From NCBI GenBank assembly GCA_003151275.1, contig PLXC01000177.1, positions 1-27,285 on the forward strand: a DNA stretch of 27,285 bases, given 5' to 3'. Source of the DNA: Candidatus Melainabacteria bacterium. Lineage in GTDB: Bacteria > Cyanobacteriota > Vampirovibrionia > Obscuribacterales > Obscuribacteraceae. How positions within the stretch are numbered: position 1 is the first letter of the stretch; the number at the start of each line of letters is the position of its first letter. The notes beneath the pieces are model-generated. The model made no database searches. It had not been told where the DNA came from and saw only the letters and a program-made list of their open reading frames with translations. A program made the translations under genes and the position numbers. This document shows, piece after piece, positions 15,960 through 23,754 of the stretch.

Positions 15960-16745
15960 GTGATTGAAACTATCACTATCTTCGGGGGCTTCAGCAAAAC
16001 AGGGCACCCGGAAGGCATTGATCGACTCGACTTCAAAATGGGTGATGTAGCGAGCATTGTTGGACCAACCGGCTCCGGCAAAACAACTCTGATAAACGAT
16101 ATCGAGCTATTCGCCAATGCCAACACGCCAACGGGTCGCAAGATCCTTATTAATGGCGCTTTGCCACCTGAAGAGTATCGCTTCGACCCGGCGCTCAATC
16201 CAATCGCGCTCATCACGCAGCACACCACTTTTCTTTCAGACATGGTGGTGGAGGAGTTTCTGCTTACTCACGCAAAAATCCGCTGCAGTGACAAGAGCAA
16301 GGCGCGCTATCTTCTGGAGCAAACGCTTAATTTCGCTAATCAGCTAACAGGAGAACCCATTCAAGTCAGGAGTCATATGACCGAGCTGTCAGGAGGACAG
16401 ACTCGCGCTCTGCTCATCGCCGATGCCACCATTATCTGCGATACACCGATAGTGCTGCTCGATGAAGTCGAAAATGCTGGCATTCATAGAACGCGTGCGC
16501 TCGAGCTTCTCAGGCAGCATCGCAAGATATTCATTTTCGTAACACACGATCCACGCATCGCACTGCTCTCCGATTATCGCATCGTCATGAAAAGCGGCGC
16601 CATCGAGAGCGTGCTTCATACAAACGATGAAGAGAAAATTTGCGCGACGCATGTCAGCAGACTCGACGATATGTTGTGCGACTTACGAGACAAAATCCGA
16701 TCAGGACAACGACTTACTGCAAGTCAACTGGAGGTATGGGCATGA
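15960..16745 (+). CDS. Soluble ABC-type ATPase of the NifS cluster
   Basis: 261 residues from the GTG at 15960, chosen because a perfect aaggaggg lies five bases before it. An in-frame ATG at 15897, overlapping the rrf2 stop, would add 21 residues that oddly repeat the true N terminus (MIETIFFGG against VIETITIFGG). All ABC motifs are present: Walker A GPTGSGKTTL with Lys41, Q-loop ITQH, signature LSGGQ (143-147), Walker B IVLLDE with Asp168-Glu169 and His196 in VTHD. The D-loop is ENAGI rather than SALD, unlike transporter subunits. There is no permease in the operon, so it is a soluble ATPase, in the manner of SufC, that probably powers assembly or transfer within the cluster. The next gene starts in its stop codon (ATGA). 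Confidence 0.85.
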   Translation: MIETITIFGGFSKTGHPEGIDRLDFKMGDVASIVGPTGSGKTTLINDIELFANANTPTGRKILINGALPPEEYRFDPALNPIALITQHTTFLSDMVVEEFLLTHAKIRCSDKSKARYLLEQTLNFANQLTGEPIQVRSHMTELSGGQTRALLIADATIICDTPIVLLDEVENAGIHRTRALELLRQHRKIFIFVTHDPRIALLSDYRIVMKSGAIESVLHTNDEEKICATHVSRLDDMLCDLRDKIRSGQRLTASQLEVWA

Positions 16746-17443
16746 AAATTCTTATTTGCGCTGGACCGGCTACCACAGGCAAGACTGCCGTCCTAAGGCA
16801 CATGATTGGCAAACTCATCAAGCTCAACATTCAGCCAGCGTTTTTAAAAATCGATGTTCAGTATGCCGAAGAAGATGAGATTTTCGCTCGAGAGTTCGGC
16901 ATTCCCACGCGTAAAGTCTATTCAGGAGAGCTGTGTCCCGATCATTGCAGCGTCATGGTGCTTGGTGAAGCCATGCAGTGGGCGCGCAAAGCAGAAAGTT
17001 CAGTGCTAATTGTAGAGACCGCCGGGCTGTGCCTGCGCTGCTCGCCCTATGTTGACGGCGGATTAGGTTTTGTGGTGCTGGAGGCCACAAGCGGCATGAA
17101 TCTTCCACTCAAGGTCGGACCGATCCTTTCGCTGGCTGATGTGGCCGTTGTGACAAAAATAGACCGCGTGTCGCAAGCAGAGCGTGAAGTGTTTCGCGCT
17201 CGCATTCAAGAGGTGGCGCCGTCAGTAAAAATTCGAGAAGTCAATGCACTTTACGGGATCGGCATTGATCCGCTTGTGGATCTGGTTGTCGCCAGTCCAG
17301 ATGCAGAAGAGCAGATGCTTCTTAGAGGCAATCCGCCCGTGGGAACTTGCACAATTTGCGTGGGCAAAAAGGAAGTGGGCTGGCAGTCTCACTTTGGCGT
17401 CGTGCGCTCCCTGGAGAACCAGACTTTCTATAGAGGGGAATAA
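16742..17443 (+). CDS. HypB-like SIMIBI (G3E) GTPase with cysteine pairs
   Basis: 233 residues starting at the ATG that overlaps the ATPase stop, with GGAGG seven bases upstream. The P-loop is AGPATTGKT (Lys14), the switch region reads VETAGLC, and the TKID base-recognition motif is present, placing it with HypB, UreG and CooC-type metallochaperone NTPases. The segment FGIPTRKVYSGELCPDHC parallels the HypB stretch that ends in a metal-binding Cys-His. Three cysteine pairs stand out: Cys65/Cys69, Cys97/Cys100 (GLCLRC) and Cys203/Cys206 (CTIC). They would suit a metal site at a dimer interface. It likely couples GTP hydrolysis to metal or cluster insertion. The next gene, nifS, starts 6 bp downstream. 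No hydrogenase or urease gene is nearby, so its client is unknown. Confidence 0.85.
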   Translation: MKILICAGPATTGKTAVLRHMIGKLIKLNIQPAFLKIDVQYAEEDEIFAREFGIPTRKVYSGELCPDHCSVMVLGEAMQWARKAESSVLIVETAGLCLRCSPYVDGGLGFVVLEATSGMNLPLKVGPILSLADVAVVTKIDRVSQAEREVFRARIQEVAPSVKIREVNALYGIGIDPLVDLVVASPDAEEQMLLRGNPPVGTCTICVGKKEVGWQSHFGVVRSLENQTFYRGE

Positions 17444-17449
17444 AATTAG

Positions 17450-18643
17450 ATGCGTGATTCAGTGTATTTGGACAACGCTGCCACCACTCAACTTGATCCG
17501 GCTGTTTTGGAAGAAATGCTTCCATTCTTGAAGGAAACCTTCGCTAATCCGTCGAGCATGTACCAGAGCGGAAGAACAGCCAGAGAAGCCATAGACAAGG
17601 CACGCACCAGAGTTGGTGCTTTGCTTAAGGCCAACCCTGAAGAGTTGATATTCACAGGTGGTGCCACAGAATCGAACAACATGGCGCTGCAGGGAGTGTG
17701 GCAAACATGGGCAGATGGAAAAGGACATATAGTAACAAGCTCGATTGAACATCCCTCTGTATTAGAAACATGCAGACATCTGGAAAAGCGCGGCGCACAG
17801 GTCACCTACCTGCCCTGCCCTGAAGACGGCATCATCTCGCCAATGGACTTAATCGACGCGCTGCGTCCTGATACCCGGCTGGTTTCAATCATGGCCGGCA
17901 ATAATGTAACTGGCACATTGCAGCCTATCGCCGAACTTGCCGACATTGCCCATCGTCACGGAGCTCTATTTCACACCGATGCGGTACAGGCGGTAGGCAA
18001 AATACCTATCGATGTAAATCTGCAACAGATCGATCTGTTGTCACTTTCCGCACACAAGTTTTATGGTCCGAAAGGTATAGGAGCATTATATGTGCGCAAA
18101 GGCGTGAAGATTGCCGCCCTTAATCATGGGGGAGGGCAGGAGCGCGGAGTCCGCTCAGGCACCGAGAATGTCGCGGCCATTGTCGGTTTGGGGCGGGCTG
18201 CTGAAATCGCCGCGGCGGTAATGGCAGATGAATCAGTTTATCTAGTTGGATTACGCGAAAGAATAATCAACGCACTCGCCGAAGCCATTCCTGACACATA
18301 CGTAATCGGGCACCGCTTCAGGCGTCTTCCTGGACACGTCTGCCTGGGTTTCGCAGGCAAAGAGAACGAAGCCATTCGTCTGTTGCTGGCTCTCGATCAG
18401 GCAGGCATTGCAGTTTCTTCCGGAAGCGCTTGCAGCGCCAGTGTCAGAGCTGAGCCGTCCCATGTTTTGCAAGCCATGGGTTTTGATCAGATGCGGGCGC
18501 GCGGACCTTTGCGCATCAGCCTGGGGCGCTTTAACACCGATGCCGATTGCCAGCGCTTTTTATCGGTGCTGCCCGAGATTGTCTCGACCTTGAATCCCAT
18601 AACCAGCCGGGGATTTTCCCCGGCAACGGCTCACTGCCGGTAG
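17450..18643 (+). CDS. nifS: NifS/IscS-type cysteine desulfurase
   Basis: 397 residues, the normal length. It removes sulfur from L-cysteine as a Cys persulfide using pyridoxal phosphate. The PLP lysine is Lys203 in SAHKFYGPKG; the sulfur-carrying Cys328 sits in SSGSACSASVRAEPSHVL, a loop one residue longer than the IscS SSGSACTSASLEPSYVL. Other marks: LDNAATTQLDP at the start, GATESNN, and HTDAVQAVGK. The gene follows the GTPase by 6 bp, with aggggaa as ribosome site. In this operon it should supply sulfur for the cofactor built with the ATPase, GTPase and Fe-S protein. No IscU, NifU or SufE partner is encoded here. Its C-terminal tail is encoded by two mutually exclusive hairpins. Confidence 0.95.
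   Translation: MRDSVYLDNAATTQLDPAVLEEMLPFLKETFANPSSMYQSGRTAREAIDKARTRVGALLKANPEELIFTGGATESNNMALQGVWQTWADGKGHIVTSSIEHPSVLETCRHLEKRGAQVTYLPCPEDGIISPMDLIDALRPDTRLVSIMAGNNVTGTLQPIAELADIAHRHGALFHTDAVQAVGKIPIDVNLQQIDLLSLSAHKFYGPKGIGALYVRKGVKIAALNHGGGQERGVRSGTENVAAIVGLGRAAEIAAAVMADESVYLVGLRERIINALAEAIPDTYVIGHRFRRLPGHVCLGFAGKENEAIRLLLALDQAGIAVSSGSACSASVRAEPSHVLQAMGFDQMRARGPLRISLGRFNTDADCQRFLSVLPEIVSTLNPITSRGFSPATAHCR
18606..18640 (+). other. Overlapping alternative hairpins at the end of nifS
   Basis: gccgggga (18606-13) pairs perfectly with 18617-24, and ccggca (18620-25) pairs with tgccgg (18635-40). The two share bases 18620-24, so only one can form. No T tract follows. They precede the Fe-S gene by about 45 bp and could tune its expression. 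Confidence 0.5.
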
Positions 18644-18685
18644 TGGCGCTACAACCCGACCATACAATCTAATGACGGAGGATCT

Positions 18686-19390
18686 ATGAATACTGCTATT
18701 GAACTACCAGGGCTGAATTGCGGGGCGTGCGGCTACCGCACGTGCGAAGAATTATCTGCTCAGCTGCCGAACAATCCGGAATTAATCAAGAGATGCATCA
18801 ATCTATCGGACCATCGAATTTCGGTGACCACAAGAAGGCAAGTACCACAAGCCACAGCCACAGACAGCGACTGCCAGTCATGCACAACCGGCTGTGCCAC
18901 CACAGAGCAACCAAAAGACAACAGCTGGCGTGACAGCCTGGGAAGGGAATACGATTTTCTCTTGGATCACTTTCCTGAAGAGCCTGGTCCGCGTGAAATT
19001 ATCATTCCGCACAATCCTATTCTTACGCGAGAGCTCGACATAAAAGTGGGAGATATCTTAATCGGACGACCACTGGGAATGTCTTGCGGCTGCCCGATTA
19101 CACATTGCGGCGTAGCGACGCAAGTGGATTTACGCACCGGAGTGATCGTCTGGTGCGTAACAGGACCTCTCCAGCCGCGTGAGCATGGCTTCAAGGACCT
19201 GGGTTACTACATTGCTGAAGGATATGAAGGACTTATTCGTCAATCGCGCGTAGACATAAAGATCGGCATGCGATACTTTTTTCAGCCCCGCATGTGCATG
19301 CTGCAATGGCGGCACAGTGGACTGGTAAACTTTGTCAATCGCACTGCCGACGGGCTGCAAGTTAGAGTCGAAGGCCTCTGGATTGGTTGA
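18686..19390 (+). CDS. 4Fe-4S protein of the NifS cluster
   Basis: 234 residues; ATG with GGAGG five bases upstream. The N terminus is a compact 4Fe-4S domain of the RnfB/AcsC (CFeSP large subunit) type: Cys12-x2-Cys15-x4-Cys20-x16-Cys37 with the typical LNCGACGYRTC. A second motif, Cys63-x2-Cys66-x3-Cys70, lies in the linker. The C-terminal domain (about 85-234) is unrecognised and has a third group, Cys134-x-Cys136-x4-Cys141 (MSCGCPITHCG). No membrane segment. As the last gene of the operon, 42 bp after nifS, it could be the scaffold, carrier or target of the assembled cofactor. Which of these it is cannot be told from sequence. Confidence 0.85.
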   Translation: MNTAIELPGLNCGACGYRTCEELSAQLPNNPELIKRCINLSDHRISVTTRRQVPQATATDSDCQSCTTGCATTEQPKDNSWRDSLGREYDFLLDHFPEEPGPREIIIPHNPILTRELDIKVGDILIGRPLGMSCGCPITHCGVATQVDLRTGVIVWCVTGPLQPREHGFKDLGYYIAEGYEGLIRQSRVDIKIGMRYFFQPRMCMLQWRHSGLVNFVNRTADGLQVRVEGLWIG

Positions 19391-19409
19391 TTTTCGATTT
19401 TGAACGACG

Positions 19410-19462
19410 AGGGTCGGAAGACGTTCTCAACGAACCAAACCTTATTACCGGCGACCCTTTTT
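19410..19462 (+). terminator. Possible terminator of the NifS cluster
   Basis: agggtcg (19410-16) pairs with cgaccct (19452-58), followed at once by a run of T (to 19462). The loop is long (35 bases), so the signal is weak, but its place 20 bp after the last gene fits. Confidence 0.4.
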
Positions 19463-19621
19463 AGATCGTGCTTGCTTTGCCAAAACAACATAGCCACTAC
19501 CTCTGACCACTCGCGCGTACTCATCGTATACGACCACGTACAATTATCATAGCTTTCAGTTTCTCAAAACGCACTTGAGGAAGCGAACATCTAACGCGAC
19601 TCTTGCAATCAACTGCCGCGT

Positions 19622-20416
19622 TCAACAGCGCGTTTTTGCTACGTAGATGAATGTCGTAATGCAGAAGAGGTAATCGCCACTGATAGCCAGAGCGTCCATG
19701 TCAGCAGTAAACGCTTTGTACTCGTCTTGGCTGATCAAAGCTTTTGCCACCATGTCACCGTATCCTTGAACACTTTTAAATCCGTAGTATGGGAATTCGT
19801 ACTTGGTGTTCGTGATTTGGTAAGTCACAAGTTTAGCATCAACAAACAAGTTGCTGCGTTGCATCGTACCCCATAGCCTTCTCCCCATCCAGCCGTCGCA
19901 AGCGTCCATCCAATCTTGTTGCCAGTCGGCGTAGGTGTGCGTTATTTTGCGAATCAAATCCTTGTCGCTGCCGTTGTAAAATGCTGAGTCCCAATCAAAA
20001 TGTGCGCACAGAATTTGTCCGCCTGGTTTCAGCACGCGGTGACATTCCGTAAGGAAAGCAGCTTTGTCTGCCGCACATTCCAAAACATTGTGTGAATAGA
20101 CAACGTCGAAGTAGCCGTCGCTGTATGGAAGTTTGTCGGCAAAGTTGTGGACGCGAAACTCGTAACTTTCGTCTTTTCGTGAATCGGTATTAGCGGTGTG
20201 GATTTTTTCCGGGCTTACGTCGATTCCACAAAATTGTTGATGTGACTTGGTTTCGGCTGAACTCGCATTTTGTTCCGTCACGCGCGCGCCGATTTCATAG
20301 AGGTCGTAGCCGACTCCACAGCCGACATCGAGGATACGATTGACAGCGCTCCATTCGATTTGCGAAAAAATAAAATTGCGCATTTCAACGCCATCGGGAC
20401 CGACGAATTGCGACAT
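19622..20416 (-). CDS. Class I SAM-dependent methyltransferase
   Basis: 264 residues. Motif I is ILDVGCGVGYDLYEIG; the acidic end of motif II is FCGIDVSPEKI; later DVVYSHNVLEC and HRVLKPGGQILC match motifs IV-V of the UbiE-like Methyltransf_11 class. The C-terminal half (WQQDWMDACDGWMG and an Asn/Tyr-rich stretch) probably binds the substrate, which cannot be named. I chose the ATG at 20414-20416 because a GGAG sits six bases upstream; a GTG four codons earlier would overlap that site. It is alone on its strand, divergent from the OPT transporter with 130 bp between, so the two could share a regulatory region. Confidence 0.85.
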   Translation of the reverse strand: MSQFVGPDGVEMRNFIFSQIEWSAVNRILDVGCGVGYDLYEIGARVTEQNASSAETKSHQQFCGIDVSPEKIHTANTDSRKDESYEFRVHNFADKLPYSDGYFDVVYSHNVLECAADKAAFLTECHRVLKPGGQILCAHFDWDSAFYNGSDKDLIRKITHTYADWQQDWMDACDGWMGRRLWGTMQRSNLFVDAKLVTYQITNTKYEFPYYGFKSVQGYGDMVAKALISQDEYKAFTADMDALAISGDYLFCITTFIYVAKTRC

Positions 20417-20487
20417 AAACAACTCCACTTTGAGTTTGCAATCGTATCATTGCCACCGACTAATTTACAGATGAAACGTCGCCCTGC

Positions 20488-20516
20488 TTTCCAAATGCAT
20501 AGCATTCAGCTATGAT
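20488..20516 (+). promoter_or_regulatory. Likely promoter of the OPT transporter with overlapping palindrome
   Basis: TTTCCA (20488-93), 17 bases, TATGAT (20511-16), ending 30 bp before the GTG start. The palindrome catagc-N5-gctatg (20498-20503 with 20509-20514) overlaps the -10 box and could be an operator. Confidence 0.5.
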
Positions 20517-20546
20517 CTTTCGATCGCAACCGATTAGAGGTACTAG

Positions 20547-22604
20547 GTGGCAGAACCAATCGTTGACTTCAAACCATACATAGCTCCGGAAGAGAGCGTG
20601 AAAGAGTTTACTCCACGCGCCGTTGTACTCGGTTCTGCTTTCGGCGTTCTGTTCGGCGCCGCATCGGTCTATCTTGCGCTCAAGTCAGGGCTATCAGTTT
20701 CCGCTTCAATACCGGTCGCGGTGCTTGCCATTTCGCTCGGGCGAAAGTTTCTCAACACAACCATTCTTGAGAACAACATCATTCAAACAACCGCATCCGC
20801 CGGCGAATCGATTGCTGCCGGCGTCGTATTCACGTTGACTGGATTTCTATTTCTTTCTTCGACGGGAAACGGCAACGAGAGCGTTGGCGCCTCGTATTTC
20901 AATTACTGGACCATATTCACTCTCGCGGTGCTTGGTGGCATGCTTGGAACATTGATGATGATTCCGCTACGCCGATCTTTGATCGTTAAAGAACACGGCA
21001 ACCTTCCATATCCGGAAGGAACCGCCTGCGCCTCCGTGTTAATCGCGGGAGACAAAGGCGGCGATTTCGCCAAAACTGCATATCAGGGTCTCGGCTTCGC
21101 AATGCTGTACGCGCTTTTGCAGCACGTGTTTCATGTGATCTCAGAAACGCCTACCTACGTCACGCAGCAAATGAATAAGTTTTTTCCGTCTGCAACCGTT
21201 GCTGGTGACATCACACCAGAATATCTTGGGGTCGGATACATCATCGGGTTTCGCATTGCGGGAATTCTCGTAGCTGGTGGCGTGCTCTCTTGGCTTGGTG
21301 TGATTCCATTGCTTGCAGCACTGGTTCCCATGGATACGGTTGCGCAGCAACTCGTGAAACTCGGATACTTGCAAAGCTTGACGACAGCAGGTGGACCTGG
21401 CAATTGGGATCCGACAACGCATACATTTGTGCACACGGCTGATGCTATTTACCGCGCATACATTCGGCAAATAGGTGCCGGAGCGGTTGCAGCAGGCGGC
21501 TTCATTACTTTGATAAAAACGATTCCAACGATTATCTCTTCGTTTCGAGATAGCTTGAGTTCATTCAAACAACAGAGCGATGGTGCCGTTCAGCTGAGAA
21601 CTGACAGCGATTTGTCAGTGAAAACGGTTCTCTTTGGGTCGCTCGCACTAGTCATATTGATGGTTATTTTGCCGCAAATCCCCGGAGAAAATCTCTGGCA
21701 GAAACTGCTGCTGGGAATACTCGTCGTCATATTCGGCTTCTTCTTTGTCACGGTTTCCAGTCGCATTGTCGGAATCATTGGTTCTAGTTCGAACCCGATC
21801 TCCGGCATGACAATCGCAACTTTGATGGCGACATCGTTAGTGTTCATTGCATTTGGTTTGACCGGACACGTATTCGAACCGATGGTGCTCGTCGTCGGCG
21901 GCATCGTATGCATCGCTGCGGCGAATGGTGGCGCAACATCGCAGGATTTGAAGACCGGTTATATAATCGGTGCGACCCCGCGCTATCAGCAGATCACATT
22001 GTTCATTGGCGCGATCGTCGCATCGATAGTAATTGGTATCACAGTCAAACTACTCGACCATCCGTCGCCTGACATGCTGGCAAAAGGAATAATTCATGCA
22101 ATCGGAAGCGACAAATTTCCGGCGCCTCAGGGCACGTTAATGGCTACACTGATCAAAGGAATGCTGTCGTTCAACCTCGATTGGAACTTCGTTCTCGTCG
22201 GCATTTTCCTCGCCATCACCATGGAACTGTGCGGTGTGAATGCCCTCAACTTTGCCGTCGGAGCGTATTTGCCAATCTCAACTACGCTTCCGATCTTTGT
22301 CGGGGGTGTCGTGAAAAAATTCGTGGACTTACGCGCACAGCGCAATGATGATACCGTCGAAGATGCGGAGATCGGCAGCGGCAGTTTGTTTGCCACGGGC
22401 TTGGTGGCAGGCGGAGCATTGGCGGGTGTGATCGTTGCACTACTTTCGATACCACCGCAGATTTACGAACAATTGCAGCGTGTCAGCGTCGAAGAGTCGT
22501 TGACACGGTATCTCACTTCGGACGGATATCAAATTCTTGGAGTTATCTTTTTTACAGTCATGGCTGGTACGCTTTATCACATCGCGACCAAAGGAGAAGC
22601 ATGA
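20547..22604 (+). CDS. OPT-family oligopeptide transporter
   Basis: 685 residues, very hydrophobic, with many membrane spans throughout. Family marks are the N-terminal LALKSGLSVSASIPVAVLAI segment, the NIIQTTASAGESIAAGVVFT stretch (read in part), NLPYPEGTACASVLIAG, and ANGGATSQDLKTGYIIGATP. OPT carriers import peptides or metal chelates in a proton-coupled way; bacterial members of this length are mostly uncharacterised and may move Fe-siderophore or peptide substrates. The start is GTG with gagg six bases upstream. The stop overlaps the ATG of a 12-codon ORF, which in turn overlaps the PDZ gene, suggesting that translation passes along all three. Confidence 0.95.
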   Translation: MAEPIVDFKPYIAPEESVKEFTPRAVVLGSAFGVLFGAASVYLALKSGLSVSASIPVAVLAISLGRKFLNTTILENNIIQTTASAGESIAAGVVFTLTGFLFLSSTGNGNESVGASYFNYWTIFTLAVLGGMLGTLMMIPLRRSLIVKEHGNLPYPEGTACASVLIAGDKGGDFAKTAYQGLGFAMLYALLQHVFHVISETPTYVTQQMNKFFPSATVAGDITPEYLGVGYIIGFRIAGILVAGGVLSWLGVIPLLAALVPMDTVAQQLVKLGYLQSLTTAGGPGNWDPTTHTFVHTADAIYRAYIRQIGAGAVAAGGFITLIKTIPTIISSFRDSLSSFKQQSDGAVQLRTDSDLSVKTVLFGSLALVILMVILPQIPGENLWQKLLLGILVVIFGFFFVTVSSRIVGIIGSSSNPISGMTIATLMATSLVFIAFGLTGHVFEPMVLVVGGIVCIAAANGGATSQDLKTGYIIGATPRYQQITLFIGAIVASIVIGITVKLLDHPSPDMLAKGIIHAIGSDKFPAPQGTLMATLIKGMLSFNLDWNFVLVGIFLAITMELCGVNALNFAVGAYLPISTTLPIFVGGVVKKFVDLRAQRNDDTVEDAEIGSGSLFATGLVAGGALAGVIVALLSIPPQIYEQLQRVSVEESLTRYLTSDGYQILGVIFFTVMAGTLYHIATKGEA

Positions 22605-22639
22605 AAAAAGCATTCCGATTTGCAGCGATATTCGTATGA
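22601..22639 (+). CDS. 12-codon coupling ORF or leader remnant
   Basis: An ATG overlapping the transporter stop has a strong AAAGGAG upstream and opens a 12-codon frame (MKKAFRFAAIFV) ending in TGA, which overlaps the PDZ start (ATGA at both ends). The sequence looks like the first part of a signal peptide. It may be a true short ORF that couples translation, or the broken N terminus of a once-secreted PDZ protein. Confidence 0.45.
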   Translation: MKKAFRFAAIFV

Positions 22640-23019
22640 CCGACAACTTGAATTTCGACCCCGCCGCAGATCATTTGCCCGATCCCGGTAAACGCTGGAT
22701 TGGCGTTCACTTAAGCGTTAGCAACAGACAAAATATGGCTTACGTCTTTGCGGAAAAGCCATTAAGCGGCCCGGTGGTGTTGAAGGTTATTCCAGATGGA
22801 CCAGCGGACAAGGCAGGAATTAAAGCTGGAGACATGATTGTGCAAGTGGATCACTCACCGGTCACCTCGCCCGAATCGTTCAATGAATGCTTGCAAAATC
22901 GCCTGATAGGAGAAGTTGTTATCATCGGTCTCAGTCGAGAAGACCATATCCTTCAACTTAAGGTGCTAATCGCATGCGATCCAGATCATCAACGGCTATT
23001 CGATGATGCTGAACGGTGA
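22636..23019 (+). CDS. Small PDZ-domain protein
   Basis: 127 residues from the ATG at 22636. Residues 18-110 form a PDZ domain: GKRWIGVHLSV, then VVLKVIPDGPADKAGIKAGDMIVQVDHSPVTS, the carboxylate-binding and beta-strand pattern of HtrA/RseP-type PDZ modules. No protease or signal peptide is attached. It follows the OPT transporter and a 12-codon ORF by 4-base overlaps, so it is probably made together with the transporter and might bind its C terminus or a peptide substrate; this is inference. A hairpin, cgaggaaa/tttcctcg (23035-42 with 23046-53), follows the gene without a T tract. Confidence 0.82.
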   Translation: MTDNLNFDPAADHLPDPGKRWIGVHLSVSNRQNMAYVFAEKPLSGPVVLKVIPDGPADKAGIKAGDMIVQVDHSPVTSPESFNECLQNRLIGEVVIIGLSREDHILQLKVLIACDPDHQRLFDDAER

Positions 23020-23115
23020 GTTTTGATAGACTCGCGAGGAAATAGTTTCCTCGGAAACGCCCATCCAGTCAACGTGGTTGACATATAAGGTTCAGATACT
23101 TAAAGCGCCGAAGAA

Positions 23116-23754
23116 TTATTTGACACGTTTCCAAACGGCTCGCTGGTGTACTTTCATCCATTGTCCGTCTTCTTTCTGAAACACGTCGCTCATAGATCCT
23201 TCCAAGGTTCGTGCATGCTTGCCAGCGACCTTTTCGATGACACTATAGGTCACCACTGCCATCTGACCGTTGACTTTCACGTAAGGCTGATCGATCGTGT
23301 AAGAGACAATGCGATCGGATCCAGATTTTGAGTTCCGGGCAAATTTCTGCGTCAAGGCCGCAATAACTGCTTCCTTTCCTTCCACCATTCGATTTTTCTC
23401 TTCGTCATAGACGCTGCAGTTGTTGTCGAGATGTTTAATGTATTCCGCAATGTCACCACAAGCATAGGCTTTACCCATTACTTGCAGAACATCGATCACG
23501 TCTTGTGCTTCAGTTCTGGCCGAGTGCGGATCTTGAGCAGTATAGGGGTTCACCTTGACAATAGGCTCGTGTTCACCCGATTCAGCTTCAGCTTGCTGGT
23601 TTAGCCAGCCTCCAAAGCACATTGCCAGAGCCACAAAAGTAACCATTGCCGGCGCACAGACTCGCATGAATTGCGCTCGCTTGATTTTCTGCAGGCCGGC
23701 GTACCATTCGCAAAGCTGGAAGGTTGATGGTTTGACGTTTTTGCACTTGTTCAT
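23116..23754 (-). CDS. NTF2-like (DUF4440/SnoaL-type) protein with N-terminal membrane segment
   Basis: 212 residues. An N-terminal hydrophobic stretch (about 33-50, APAMVTFVALAMCFGGWL) after a basic region acts as a signal anchor. Residues 80-210 show the NTF2-like pattern: VIDVLQVMGKAYACGDIAEY, then DEEKNRMVEGKEAVIAAL, VNGQMAVVTYSV and EDGQWMKVHQRAVW at the end, as in ketosteroid-isomerase-like and DUF4440 proteins. The function is unknown; such folds bind small ligands. It is co-translated with the upstream small secreted protein (ATGA overlap at 23751-23754). Confidence 0.82.
   Translation of the reverse strand: MNKCKNVKPSTFQLCEWYAGLQKIKRAQFMRVCAPAMVTFVALAMCFGGWLNQQAEAESGEHEPIVKVNPYTAQDPHSARTEAQDVIDVLQVMGKAYACGDIAEYIKHLDNNCSVYDEEKNRMVEGKEAVIAALTQKFARNSKSGSDRIVSYTIDQPYVKVNGQMAVVTYSVIEKVAGKHARTLEGSMSDVFQKEDGQWMKVHQRAVWKRVK

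Noticed and set aside
15499..19390. Standard Isc, Suf or Nif operon
   Set aside because: No IscU/NifU, SufB, SufD, SufE, HscA or ferredoxin gene is present, the Rrf2 protein lacks cluster ligands, and the GTPase has no place in those systems.
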